Shown here: positions 27,862-35,982 of the stretch, piece by piece
Numbering within the stretch: position 1 is the first letter of the stretch
How the letters are laid out: each line of letters starts with the position of its first letter
Source of the DNA: Tessaracoccus sp. OS52
Lineage (GTDB): Bacteria; Actinomycetota; Actinomycetes; Propionibacteriales; Propionibacteriaceae
Reading direction: 5' to 3'
Length of the DNA: 64,000 nucleotides
NCBI RefSeq assembly: GCF_020687685.1
Contig: NZ_JAJEWM010000001.1
Location: 1,958,973 to 2,022,972, forward strand
Position numbers and translations under genes: made by a program
Notes under the pieces: model-generated
The model's database searches: none
What the model was told of the DNA's origin: nothing
Seen by the model: the letters and a program-made list of their open reading frames with translations, nothing else

Positions 27862-28878
27862 ATGACTGCGAACATCCATGATGTGGCCCAACTCGCCGGC
27901 GTTTCCCCCCGCACGGTTTCGAACGTCGTCAACGACTACGTGCACGTCAAACCAGAGACCCGAGCTCGCGTCCAAGCGGCCATCAAGGAACTGAAATACC
28001 GCCCCAACCTCTCCGCCCGCCGGCTGCGGCAAGGCCACACCAACATCCTCGGCTTCGCCGTCCCCGAACTGTCACAGCCCTACTTCGCTGAACTGTCCGA
28101 ACTGGTGGAGCGCTCCGCCCAGACGCACGGCTACACCGTGATGGCACGCCAGACCGGCGGAGAACTCGCCGGTGAAACGCGCGCGCTGCGGGACTTCACC
28201 GCCCACATGGTCGACGGGCTCATCTTCTCCCCCATGAGCATGGTCAACGATGACCTCGTCGCCACTCCGCCCGAAGTGCCGACCATCCTAATCGGCGAAC
28301 AGATCTCCCACTCCCACTGGCCCGCTCTGGCCATCGACAACCGCGCGGCTGCCAAGGACGTCACCCGCCACCTGCTCGCCCAGGGCAACCGCAGAATCGC
28401 CGCGCTGGGCGCATACCACAACACCGCCTACCGCAGCTCCAGCCAGCGGCTAGACGGCTACCGAGAAGCCATTACCGAGGCGGGAATCGCCCTCGACGAG
28501 AACCTGATGATCTACACAGACGAGTTCAGCCGAGAAGCCGGCCGCAACGGCGTGGCCCAGGCACTTGCCTCCGGCCTGAGGTTTGACGCGATCTTCTGCT
28601 TCACCGACCTGCTCGCGTTCGGCGCCCTCCGCGCCCTCGCCGACGCAGGCCTCCACGCCCCACACGACGTGGCCATAGCCTCCATCGACGACATCGAAGA
28701 GGCAGCCTATTCCGTTCCATCCCTGACCACGATCGCCCCGGACAAGCGAGCCATCGCAGAAGGCGCCATCACCGTGCTCCTCGACCTCATCGCAGGCGAC
28801 GAGAACCCAACGGGCCACGACGACGTGCCCTACAAGATCGTCATACGGGAGAGTTCGCGTCGAGTCAGCATCACGTGA
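27862..28878 (+). CDS. LacI-family transcriptional regulator
   Basis: The 338-residue repressor has an N-terminal helix-turn-helix and hinge (IHDVAQLAGVSPRTVSNVVND, KELKYRPNLSARRLRQG) and a periplasmic-binding-like effector domain (LGFAVPELSQPYFAEL, DAIFCFTDLLAFGALRAL, IASIDDIEEAAYSVPSLTTI). The ATG at 27862 follows GAGGAGAAC; an upstream GTG at 27835 lies inside operator O2 and is unlikely. It is divergent from the sugar importer-GH2 operon and probably represses both, released by the imported oligosaccharide or its product. Confidence 0.93.
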   Translation: MTANIHDVAQLAGVSPRTVSNVVNDYVHVKPETRARVQAAIKELKYRPNLSARRLRQGHTNILGFAVPELSQPYFAELSELVERSAQTHGYTVMARQTGGELAGETRALRDFTAHMVDGLIFSPMSMVNDDLVATPPEVPTILIGEQISHSHWPALAIDNRAAAKDVTRHLLAQGNRRIAALGAYHNTAYRSSSQRLDGYREAITEAGIALDENLMIYTDEFSREAGRNGVAQALASGLRFDAIFCFTDLLAFGALRALADAGLHAPHDVAIASIDDIEEAAYSVPSLTTIAPDKRAIAEGAITVLLDLIAGDENPTGHDDVPYKIVIRESSRRVSIT

Positions 28879-28974
28879 GATCCAAGCGGCAGGGGGTGGT
28901 AGCCCTTTGACTTGGCACCGCCGACCTGAGGGGCGAGGACCCGAGTCCTTCCGCTCTGCCACTCGTTGCCACAC

Positions 28975-29056
28975 TGGCTCCCCGGGTAGGAGTCGAACCT
29001 ACTTCGCTAATCCTGATTCAAAGTCAGGCGGGCCCTGCCGAAAGACCAACCGGGGA
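28975..29056 (-). tRNA. tRNA-Gln-like tRNA, anticodon TTG, unusual arms, encoded CCA
   Basis: On the minus strand a cloverleaf can be folded: acceptor TCCCCGG/CCGGGGA (perfect 7 bp), D-stem GGTC/GGCC, anticodon stem CCTGA/TCAGG with loop CTTTGAA (anticodon TTG at 29021-29019), and T-stem GTAGG/CCTAC with loop TTCGACT. A G discriminator and an encoded CCA (28977-28975) follow. U1-A72 and G73 are glutamine identity elements. Odd points are two bases between the D and anticodon stems, a nine-base variable region without a stem, and T instead of A at position 14. It may be a divergent or non-standard tRNA. Confidence 0.7.
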
Positions 29057-29058
29057 AC

Positions 29059-29074
29059 GGCCCTCGAAAGGGCC
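29059..29074 (-). other. Perfect hairpin directly 5' of the tRNA
   Basis: GGCCCT-CGAA-AGGGCC on the plus strand is a perfect six-bp stem with a tetraloop. It sits two bases from the mature 5' end of the tRNA, in its leader on the minus strand. The rest of the 28879-29229 gap holds nothing else that I can support. Confidence 0.6.
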
Positions 29075-29229
29075 TCCGGCCAGCTTAGTGCCTTGCCCTG
29101 CGCCCGGCCACCGGCGGCGTACTGCCCGGCCGGGAGCGAGTTTGTCCACAGCCAACCCTCCAGATGACGGCGGGCGCCCGGCGTCGACCATAGTGTTTGC
29201 AACAAGCCACTGGCGCCGAGGGAGGCCGC

Positions 29230-29820
29230 ATGGACAAGATCAGGTGTTTCGGGTCCGGGGACCCGCTGTATGAGAAGTACCACGACGAGGAGTGGGGCCG
29301 GCCCGTCGTCGACTCCCCCGACGAGCGGGACCTGTTCGAGCGTCTGGCCCTGGAGGGCTTCCAGGCGGGGTTGAGCTGGATCACGATCCTGCGCAGGAGA
29401 GAGTCCTTCCGGAGGGCGTTCGCCGGGTTCGCACCGGCCGAGGTCGCAGCGTTCGACGAGTCCGACGTCGAGCGCCTCATGGCGGATGCGGCCATCATCC
29501 GCAACCGGGCGAAGATCGAGGCCGCCATCGGCAACGCCCGTGCACTCCTGGCGCTGCACGAAGAGGGTCGCAGGCTGGGCGACGTCGTCGCGGCCCATGC
29601 ACCGGAGCCACGGGATGAGCGGCCGGAAACGTTCGACGAGGTGCCCGGCAGCACACCGGAGTCCGTGGCCCTGTCCAAGGAGTTGAAGAGGCTGGGGTTC
29701 AGGTTCGTCGGGCCCGTCACCATGTACGCCACGATGCAGGCCGTCGGCCTCGTCGACGACCACCTCGCCGGCTGTTGGCTGGTGTCAGGCGACGACGAGG
29801 GCCTCGTTGCGGCGCGATAG
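29230..29820 (+). CDS. tag: DNA-3-methyladenine glycosylase I
   Basis: The 196-residue base-excision enzyme removes 3-methyladenine from alkylated DNA. Motifs are RCFGSGDPLYEKYHDEEWG (Cys6 and His20, zinc ligands), FQAGLSWITILRRRESFR and the C-terminal VGLVDDHLAGCW (His and Cys, zinc ligands). The family-typical RNRAKIEAAIGNA is present. The ATG at 29230 follows GGAGG; an in-frame ATG 11 codons upstream has no ribosome site. It stands alone as a housekeeping repair gene. Confidence 0.93.
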   Translation: MDKIRCFGSGDPLYEKYHDEEWGRPVVDSPDERDLFERLALEGFQAGLSWITILRRRESFRRAFAGFAPAEVAAFDESDVERLMADAAIIRNRAKIEAAIGNARALLALHEEGRRLGDVVAAHAPEPRDERPETFDEVPGSTPESVALSKELKRLGFRFVGPVTMYATMQAVGLVDDHLAGCWLVSGDDEGLVAAR

Positions 29821-29846
29821 ACCCCTTTGTCTGGCACGCTGGCCCG

Positions 29847-31160
29847 GTGGTTGAACTCGCTCGCACCTATCCGATGCCCCCGCATGTGGTGGCCCTCCGC
29901 TTCCTGCTGACCATCCTCGCCCGAACCGCCATCGTTTGCGGGGTGATCAGCCTGGTCGTGCTGGTCTTCGGGATCGCGGTGGAGGAAGGCGCCCTCGGGC
30001 TGGACTACGACGTCGCGCAGGGGATCGACGCGTACCTTCGGTCCTTCATGGGAATCGTGGCCCTCGGGGGCGGTTTCGGACTGGGACTCCTGGCGGCCAT
30101 CGCGCACGACATCTACCGCCGGGAGCAGCGCAAGGTGCTGAACCGGGTGGTGGAAGACGGAGCGGGGCGGCGCAACGAGATCCCCGTGGACTGGCAGCGT
30201 CGTGCGATCAGTGAATCGCGGCTCGGCTCGATGATCCTATCCGGCTTCGCAGCGGTCTTGGGGCCCATCGTCGTGATCAGCGGGATCGTCATGGTCGTCG
30301 GCGACGATGACGTGCCCTTCGCGTTGGGCGCACTGGCGGTGGGAGCCGTCATGTCGTGGGTCGGCATCGTCGGACTGCGGGCGGCTTTCAGGGACAAGGG
30401 CGGAGCGGCCCAGGAACTCTGGGCGAAGAAGCTGCCGCCGCTCCATCCGAATGAACCCGCCAGAAGGTACGACTCCGACGGCAACCTCCAGAAGGTCGGT
30501 GCCCGCGAGCTGGCCGCCACCGCCGAGGCGAAGTCGGCGCTGGCTGCCGCGCCAGAGGCGGTGAGGCGCCTGGCCGGGCTAGACCGCTTGGCGGGGATCG
30601 TCATGAACCTCTCCCTGGGACTCTTCCTGGCCAGCGGCCTGATCACCACGGGCATCGTCCTGCTGCGTCAGCCCTGCCGGGAATGCGACCCCCGGACCTT
30701 CGACGTCGGCGTAGAGGCTCTGATCGACTCGGCGCTGCTGTTGACCTCGGTGCTGACCATCATCGGGGTGGGCGTGCTCGTGGCCGCCACCGTCGTGGAG
30801 GTGCTCGTGACCCTGAGGCTGCGCAGGACGTTCCTGGAGCTCGCCGCGGATCCGGACTCCCCCGCTCCCCCGTGGTACCTGCTGCGCCGGTTGTTGCTGG
30901 AGGAGGCGCCGATGCAGTCCCTCACCGGACACCTCCACACCGTCGGCGTCCTCTGCCTCGCCCTGGGCCTGACCGGGCTGGTCACCTCCGACGTCTACCC
31001 GTTCAGCGACTGGACCCGCCTCTACCCGTTGCTGTGCACCGTCGGCGGCATCCTGCTGCTGTTCCACGCGTCGGGCTGGTTCTGGCAGCGGGACCGCACC
31101 CTGCGTGAGAACGACTCGCTCCGGGAACGGTGGAACCACAGAGCTCGCACGGGAGCGTGA
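29847..31160 (+). CDS. Large integral membrane protein of unknown function
   Basis: The protein (437 residues from GTG 29847) has about eight hydrophobic segments in two clusters of four (about 15-85, 125-170, 245-330 and 370-415). They are separated by a cytoplasmic region with an Ala/Lys/Glu-rich stretch (ELAATAEAKSALAAAPEAVRRL). There is no transporter or enzyme motif that I recognise. A CxxC pair occurs in QPCRECDPRTFD. The start is uncertain: GTG 29847 or ATG 29874 (MPPHVVALRF). It ends 12 bases before the TetR gene and may be its regulatory partner. Confidence 0.65.
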   Translation: MVELARTYPMPPHVVALRFLLTILARTAIVCGVISLVVLVFGIAVEEGALGLDYDVAQGIDAYLRSFMGIVALGGGFGLGLLAAIAHDIYRREQRKVLNRVVEDGAGRRNEIPVDWQRRAISESRLGSMILSGFAAVLGPIVVISGIVMVVGDDDVPFALGALAVGAVMSWVGIVGLRAAFRDKGGAAQELWAKKLPPLHPNEPARRYDSDGNLQKVGARELAATAEAKSALAAAPEAVRRLAGLDRLAGIVMNLSLGLFLASGLITTGIVLLRQPCRECDPRTFDVGVEALIDSALLLTSVLTIIGVGVLVAATVVEVLVTLRLRRTFLELAADPDSPAPPWYLLRRLLLEEAPMQSLTGHLHTVGVLCLALGLTGLVTSDVYPFSDWTRLYPLLCTVGGILLLFHASGWFWQRDRTLRENDSLRERWNHRARTGA

Positions 31161-31172
31161 GAGACTGGGCAA

Positions 31173-31844
31173 GTGCCTGACCAATCTCCGTCGCGAGCCC
31201 GCAGGACCCGCGTCCGGATGACGTCGGCCCAGCGGCGCGAACAGCTGTTGGCCATCGCGCGCGAACTTTTCGCCCATCGCGGCTTCGAGGGCACGTCGGT
31301 GGAAGAGATCGCCGCCCGCGCGGGAGTGAGCAAACCCGTGGTCTACGAGCACTTCGGCGGCAAGGAAGGCGCCTACGCCGTCGTCGTCGACCGCGAGGTC
31401 CGGACCCTCCACGACTCCATCCGCTCAGCCCTCACCACCCCCGGCGCCGGCTCCCGCGAACTACTCGAGCGCGGCGCCCTGGCGCTGCTCGACTACATCG
31501 ACACCAACCCCGACGGGTTCCGCATCCTGAGCCGGGACTCACAGATCGGCAACCCCGCCGGCTCCTTCGCGTCCATCCTCAGCGACATCGCGGTGCAGGT
31601 GGAGGACATCCTCGAAGGCGAGTTCGAACGCCTCGGCCACGACCCGCAATTCGCCGGCCTCTATGCCCAGGCCCTCGTCGGGCTCGTCGCGCAGACCGGG
31701 CAGCAGTGGCTGGAGAACCGCGAGCCCGAGCGCCTCGTCGTCGCCCGCCACCTGATCAACCTGGCCTGGAACGGGATGGCGCACCTGAAGTCGGACCCCA
31801 AACTGATCACGGAACTGAAGGACAGTCGCGGCGTCGAGGGGTGA
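31173..31844 (+). CDS. TetR-family transcriptional regulator
   Basis: The 223-residue protein has an N-terminal helix-turn-helix (QRREQLLAIARELFAHRGFEG, then VEEIAARAGVSKPVVYEHFGGK) and a helical ligand-binding domain whose effector is not evident. The GTG start follows GAGACTGGGCAA, again a possible leaderless arrangement. It lies directly downstream of the membrane protein gene. In several actinobacteria a similar TetR sits near lipid or membrane genes, but no target can be named here. Confidence 0.9.
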   Translation: MPDQSPSRARRTRVRMTSAQRREQLLAIARELFAHRGFEGTSVEEIAARAGVSKPVVYEHFGGKEGAYAVVVDREVRTLHDSIRSALTTPGAGSRELLERGALALLDYIDTNPDGFRILSRDSQIGNPAGSFASILSDIAVQVEDILEGEFERLGHDPQFAGLYAQALVGLVAQTGQQWLENREPERLVVARHLINLAWNGMAHLKSDPKLITELKDSRGVEG

Positions 31845-31851
31845 GGATCTC

Positions 31852-31949
31852 GACACGTCGCCCGCTCGTTCCTCACGGGCTCCTACTCGATCAGCGGGGT
31901 GACACGTCGCCCGCTCGTTCCTCACGGGCTCCTACTCGATCAACGGGGT
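31852..31949. repeat. Two-copy 49-bp tandem repeat between tetR and marR
   Basis: Copies run 31852-31900 and 31901-31949 and differ at one base (31893 G, 31942 A); a fragment GACAC begins a third. Each contains the inverted pair GCCCG/CGGGC around an 11-base loop. The second copy forms the last codons of the convergent MarR gene. It looks like a repetitive extragenic palindrome-type element of actinobacteria and may serve as the terminator of both genes. Confidence 0.85.
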
Positions 31950-32458
31950 GACACATCGGTGGTGGAGCTGAGCAGTCGGCGGAGACCTCCGGCCAGCGCC
32001 GCTATCTCCTCGTCGCCCCAACCCGTCAGCAGCGACGACTCAAGCTCCAGCAGGGCCGTCAGCGCCTGGTCCACCAGTTCCCGCCCCTGCTCGGTCAGCG
32101 CGACGACGGCCGCGCGGCCGTCGCTGGGGTCGGGCTCGCGCGTCACGAGCCCGCGGCCCCGCAGCCTGTCGATCCGGTTGGTCATGGTGCCGGAGGTGAC
32201 GTGGGTCTCCCGCAGCAACTGCCCGGGCGAGAGCTGGTAGGGATCCCCGGCCTTGCGCAGCGCCGCCAGGACGTCGAACTCCCAGTTCTCCAGGCCGCTG
32301 GCGGCGAATGAACGCTTCCGGTGCTCATCGAGGACACCGGCGAGGCGGTGGATGCGCGACCAGACCTCCATCGGGGAGACGGTCAGCTCGGGGCGCTCAC
32401 GTCGCCAGGCCGCGACGACGTCGTCGACCTCATCCTGTGGCCGGGGACGATCCGCCAT
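31940..32458 (-). CDS. MarR-family transcriptional regulator
   Basis: The 172-residue protein carries a winged helix: LENWEFDVLAALRKAGDPYQLSPGQLL followed by VTSGTMTNRIDRLRGRGLVTREPDPSDGRAAVVALTEQG, quoted here in separate motif pieces TMTNRIDRLRGRGLV and DPSDGRA. It probably responds to phenolics, antibiotics or oxidants, but the ligand is not shown. The final residues VSPR and the stop lie in the 49-bp repeat. It ends an apparent ispE-independent minus-strand unit; the ispE stop is two bases upstream of its start. Confidence 0.9.
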   Translation of the reverse strand: MADRPRPQDEVDDVVAAWRRERPELTVSPMEVWSRIHRLAGVLDEHRKRSFAASGLENWEFDVLAALRKAGDPYQLSPGQLLRETHVTSGTMTNRIDRLRGRGLVTREPDPSDGRAAVVALTEQGRELVDQALTALLELESSLLTGWGDEEIAALAGGLRRLLSSTTDVSPR

Positions 32459-32460
32459 GC

Positions 32461-33363
32461 TCAGCCCACCACCCTTGTGCCAGGGACCGGTCCACTGGCG
32501 CTGCGGACCGCCCGTACGCCGCTGAACACTCCGAGCGCCTCCTCCACGGCCGCCGCCTGTTCAGCGGTGGCGGAAAGGAAGGCACAGGTGGGGCCGGAAC
32601 CGCTGACCACCGCGCCCAGCGCGCCCGCGTCGAGCCCGATCTCGAGGGTGTTGGCGAGCGTGGGCAGCAGCCGGAGGGCAGGTTCCGCGAGGTCGTTGAC
32701 AAGCGCGGCGCCGACGGCCGCGATGTCGCCGGCGGCGAGCGCGCGCGTGAGTTCCTCGGGGATGTCGGTGGGGCGCGGGCCGCTCAGCTGGTCGAACTCC
32801 TTGAACACGGTCGGGGTGGAGAGCCCGGTGTGGGAAAGGGCCAGGGTCCAGTGGTAGGTGCCCCGCGTCGGCAGCGGCTCCAGCTGGTCTCCGCGCCCCC
32901 AGCCGTGCGCGGTGCCGCCCAGCAGCATGAAGGGCACGTCGGCGCCCAGCTCTGACCCCAGCCGGCGCAGTTCGTCGTCGGAGGCGCCCACCCCCCACAG
33001 CTCGTTGCACGCCACCAGGACGGCGGCGGCGTCGGCGGAACCGCCGGCCATGCCGCCCGCGACGGGGATCCGTTTGCGCACCAGGAGCCTGACGCCCGCG
33101 TCCCTCACGTTGTGGCGATGCGCCAGCAGCTTCGCGGCTCGCATGGCGAGGTTGGTGTCGTCGGTGGGCAGGAAGGCCGAGCCCTCACCGCGGAAGGCCA
33201 GGGCGAACTTCCCAGCGGGCGCCCGCTCAGCGGTGACCTCGTCGAACAGTGAGAGCGCCTGAAAGACCGTACCGAGGCTGTGATAGCCCTCGGCATCGGT
33301 CGCACCGACGCGGAGGGCGAGGTTGACCTTTGCGGGCACACGGACCCGCACGGCAGCGCTCAC
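32461..33363 (-). CDS. ispE: 4-diphosphocytidyl-2-C-methyl-D-erythritol kinase
   Basis: The 300-residue GHMP kinase phosphorylates CDP-methylerythritol in the non-mevalonate isoprenoid pathway. It has RVPAKVNLALRVG near the N-terminus, the ATP loop IPVAGGMAGGSADAAAVL, GADVPFMLLGGTAHGWGRG, and VSGSGPTCAFL near the C-terminus. The GTG at 33363 was chosen because the conserved PAKVNL begins about ten residues later; the frame is open upstream but only overlaps rsmA in another frame. It is last of the conserved rsmI-tatD-rsmA-ispE operon. Confidence 0.95.
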   Translation of the reverse strand: MSAAVRVRVPAKVNLALRVGATDAEGYHSLGTVFQALSLFDEVTAERAPAGKFALAFRGEGSAFLPTDDTNLAMRAAKLLAHRHNVRDAGVRLLVRKRIPVAGGMAGGSADAAAVLVACNELWGVGASDDELRRLGSELGADVPFMLLGGTAHGWGRGDQLEPLPTRGTYHWTLALSHTGLSTPTVFKEFDQLSGPRPTDIPEELTRALAAGDIAAVGAALVNDLAEPALRLLPTLANTLEIGLDAGALGAVVSGSGPTCAFLSATAEQAAAVEEALGVFSGVRAVRSASGPVPGTRVVG

Positions 33364-33373
33364 AGGATGAAAC

Positions 33374-34240
33374 CTAGCGCACCCACGCTCCACGGGCCGC
33401 GAGCTCGGAAGCGATCCGGGCGAACTGCTCCACGGCCAGCACCTCACCCCTGACGGTGGGCTCGATGCCCGCCGCCTCGATGGCCTCCGAGGCCACCGGG
33501 CCGACGACGGCGCCGAGCGCCGCTCGCAGCATCTTGCGGCGCTGCGCGAAGGCCGCGTCGATGACGGCGAACACCTGTTCCCGGGTGGCGTCGGTCTCCG
33601 GTGGGTCCCGACGCTCGATCCGAACCAGCCCCGACTCGACGTTCGGCACCGGCCAGAACACCTTCGGGGGCACCGTCCCCACCCTGCTGGACGAGGCGTA
33701 CCAGGCCAGCTTGGCGCTGGGCACGCCATAGGTCTTGCTGCCCGGTTGCGCGACCAGCCGGTCGGCCACCTCCAGCTGGACCATCACGAGACCGGTCCGC
33801 CAGGACTGGAACCGCGCCAGGAGGTGGAGGATCACGGGCACCGAGACGTTGTAGGGCAGGTTCGCCACCACCGCCGTCGGCTCCTGGCCCGGCAGGTCCT
33901 CCACGCCCAGGGCGTCCGCCGCGACGACGTGCAGCCGCTCAGCCGCCTCCGCCCCGAGCCGTTCAGCGACCGTCTGCGGCAGTCGCTCCGCGAGCCGCTC
34001 GTCGATCTCCACCACGGTGACGGCCCTCGCCTGCTCCAGGAGCCCCAGCGTCAGCGACCCCAGGCCCGGGCCGATCTCCAGCACGACGTCGTCGGGCCCG
34101 ATCCCGGACAGCGAGACAATGCGGCGCACGGTGTTGGGGTCGATGACGAAGTTCTGCCCCCGCTGCTTGGTGGGCCGCAGGTCCAGTTCGGCTGCGATCC
34201 GGCGAACCGAATGGGGATCCAGCAACCCGACCTCAGGCAT
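33374..34240 (-). CDS. rsmA: 16S rRNA (adenine1518/1519-N6)-dimethyltransferase
   Basis: The 288-residue protein (KsgA) dimethylates two adenines in the 3' hairpin of 16S rRNA during 30S maturation. It shows [18 protein letters not shown], the SAM motif [28 protein letters not shown], and the catalytic [15 protein letters not shown]. The ATG at 34240 overlaps the end of tatD by eight bases. Gene order and spacing match mycobacterial and other actinobacterial genomes. Confidence 0.95.
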   Translation of the reverse strand: MPEVGLLDPHSVRRIAAELDLRPTKQRGQNFVIDPNTVRRIVSLSGIGPDDVVLEIGPGLGSLTLGLLEQARAVTVVEIDERLAERLPQTVAERLGAEAAERLHVVAADALGVEDLPGQEPTAVVANLPYNVSVPVILHLLARFQSWRTGLVMVQLEVADRLVAQPGSKTYGVPSAKLAWYASSSRVGTVPPKVFWPVPNVESGLVRIERRDPPETDATREQVFAVIDAAFAQRRKMLRAALGAVVGPVASEAIEAAGIEPTVRGEVLAVEQFARIASELAARGAWVR

Positions 34241-35105
34241 CGGGCTCCCCCCACGGACCACCGAAGGCCGCGAAGGTGTTGGCCAGCACGGCGTCGCAGA
34301 ACTGGACCAACTCGACGTCGAGGAGCTCGGCGAGGAACCGGACCGTGTGCGGCAGCAGGTAGGGGGCGTTGTGCTTGCCGCGTTCGGGCTTGGGCGTCAG
34401 GAACGGGGCATCGGTCTCCACCAGGACCTTCTCCAACGGCGTGATCTCCGCTGCCTCCCGGAGGTTCTCCGCGCTCGCGAACGTAACGACGCCCGGGTAG
34501 CTCAGCCAGAACCCACGCTCCAGGCATTCCTGGGCGAAGTCGACGTCGCCGGAGAAGCAGTGCATCACCACCCGCGCCGGCGCGCCCTCGTCGTCGATGA
34601 CGCGCAGCACGTCGGCGTGGGCGTCGCGGTCGTGCACCACCAGCGTCAGGTCCAGTTCACGCGCCAGCGCGATGTGCCAACGGAACGACTCCTCCTGGGC
34701 GCGCCTGCCTTCGGGCTCCCTGGTCCGGTAGTGGTCCAGGCCGGTCTCCCCGATGGCCCGCACCCCGGCGGCGGAGGCCAGCGGCCGCAGCGCCTGCAGT
34801 TCAGCGGTGAGCGCGGGCTGGCCGCCGCTGAGGAAGGTGCGGGCGGCGTCGTTCGGGTGCAGCGCGACGGTGGCCACCACCGTCGGCTCCCGGTTGGCGA
34901 GTTCCACAGCGAACCGGGACGACGCGACGTCGCAGCCCACCTGCACGACCCGGCTCACTCCCACCTGGGCGGCCAGCCGCAGCGAGTCGGCCGGCTGCAG
35001 GCCCGAGTACTCGGTGGTGGTGTCCAGGTGGGTGTGGTTGTCCGCCACCGGCCGGGGCAGCGCCTCCGGCAGCCGTGGCAGGCCCAGCTCCTCCAGCACG
35101 TTCAC
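34233..35105 (-). CDS. tatD: TatD-family metal-dependent DNase
   Basis: The 290-residue hydrolase has the metal-binding motif [34 protein letters not shown] and the C-terminal [18 protein letters not shown]. Family members are 3'-5' exonucleases on DNA and may act in repair of oxidised ends. The GTG start at 35105 overlaps the rsmI stop. It belongs to the rsmI-tatD-rsmA-ispE operon; in many actinobacteria metG lies between rsmI and tatD, and it is absent here. Confidence 0.94.
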   Translation of the reverse strand: MNVLEELGLPRLPEALPRPVADNHTHLDTTTEYSGLQPADSLRLAAQVGVSRVVQVGCDVASSRFAVELANREPTVVATVALHPNDAARTFLSGGQPALTAELQALRPLASAAGVRAIGETGLDHYRTREPEGRRAQEESFRWHIALARELDLTLVVHDRDAHADVLRVIDDEGAPARVVMHCFSGDVDFAQECLERGFWLSYPGVVTFASAENLREAAEITPLEKVLVETDAPFLTPKPERGKHNAPYLLPHTVRFLAELLDVELVQFCDAVLANTFAAFGGPWGEPDA

Positions 35106-35968
35106 TTGGTTTCCTTCCCCGGCTTCGGTGGCCGTGCCGCGAGCGCGGCCTCATAGAGTTCCTTGCGGTTGGCTCCGGTGACCTCGGCGACGATACGTAC
35201 CGCCGCAGACAGTTTGTCACCGTCGGCCACCCGGGCCGACACCAGCTCCAGCGCGTCTTCCAGCGACGCCTCCCGCGCGGCCGCCCCCGCGACGACGACG
35301 GTCACCTCGCCACGCACGCCGTCGGCGGCCCACTCGGCCAGCTCCGCGAGGGAACCGCGCACCACCTCCTCGAAGGGCTTGGTCAGTTCCCGGCAGACGA
35401 CGGCGGCCCGGTCCGCGCCCAGCGCGGCGGCCGCCGTGGCCAGGAACTCGGCCAGCCGGTGCGGCGCCTCGAAGAACACCATCGTGCGCTCCTCTGCCCG
35501 CAGCGAATCCAGCCGCGAGCGTCGCTGGCCCTCCTTGCGGGGCAGGAACCCCTCGAAGCAGAACCGGTCCGTGGGCAGTCCGGAGACGGCCAGGGCGGTG
35601 AGTGCCGCCGACGGGCCCGGCACCGCGGTCACCCGCAGGCCGCGCTCGATGCAGGCGGTCACCGCCCGGAAACCGGGGTCGCTCACCGAGGGCATCCCGG
35701 CGTCGGTGACCAGCGCCACCTGCGCACCGGCCGCAACGGCCTCGACCAGTTCGGCGGTCCGGGTGGCCTCGTTGCCCTCGAAGTAGGACACGACCCGCCC
35801 CGTCGCCTCCACCCCCAGCCGGCGCAGCAGGGTGGCGAACCTGCGGGTGTCCTCGGCGGCGATCAGGTCGGCCGAGGCGAGCAGGGATCGCAGGGCCGCA
35901 CTGGCGTCGAGGTGCGAGCCGATGGGCGTGGCTGCCAGGACGAGCGCTCCGGCTGGCGGGGTAGTCAT
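35102..35968 (-). CDS. rsmI: 16S rRNA (cytidine1402-2'-O)-methyltransferase
   Basis: The 288-residue SAM-dependent tetrapyrrole-methylase-type enzyme methylates C1402 of 16S rRNA. It has GALVLAATPIGSHLDAS, LIAAEDTRRFATLL, VALVTDAGMPSVSDPGF, VPGPSAALTALAVSGLPTDRF and VFFEAPHRLAEFL. It starts the four-gene minus-strand operon. Fourteen bases separate its start from the divergent mannosyltransferase, so the promoters overlap. Confidence 0.95.
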   Translation of the reverse strand: MTTPPAGALVLAATPIGSHLDASAALRSLLASADLIAAEDTRRFATLLRRLGVEATGRVVSYFEGNEATRTAELVEAVAAGAQVALVTDAGMPSVSDPGFRAVTACIERGLRVTAVPGPSAALTALAVSGLPTDRFCFEGFLPRKEGQRRSRLDSLRAEERTMVFFEAPHRLAEFLATAAAALGADRAAVVCRELTKPFEEVVRGSLAELAEWAADGVRGEVTVVVAGAAAREASLEDALELVSARVADGDKLSAAVRIVAEVTGANRKELYEAALAARPPKPGKETK

Positions 35969-35982
35969 GTCATCACCCTAGA

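Noticed and set aside
28931..28956. Short hairpin around GGACCCGAGTCC as a lacI terminator
   Set aside because: The stem is only five or six base pairs with no U-tract, too weak to call.
28975..29056. Selenocysteine tRNA
   Set aside because: The anticodon is TTG, not TCA, and there is no long variable arm or extended acceptor stem.
31852..31949. Possible CRISPR array
   Set aside because: There are only two adjacent copies with no spacers and no cas genes; it is a tandem repeat.
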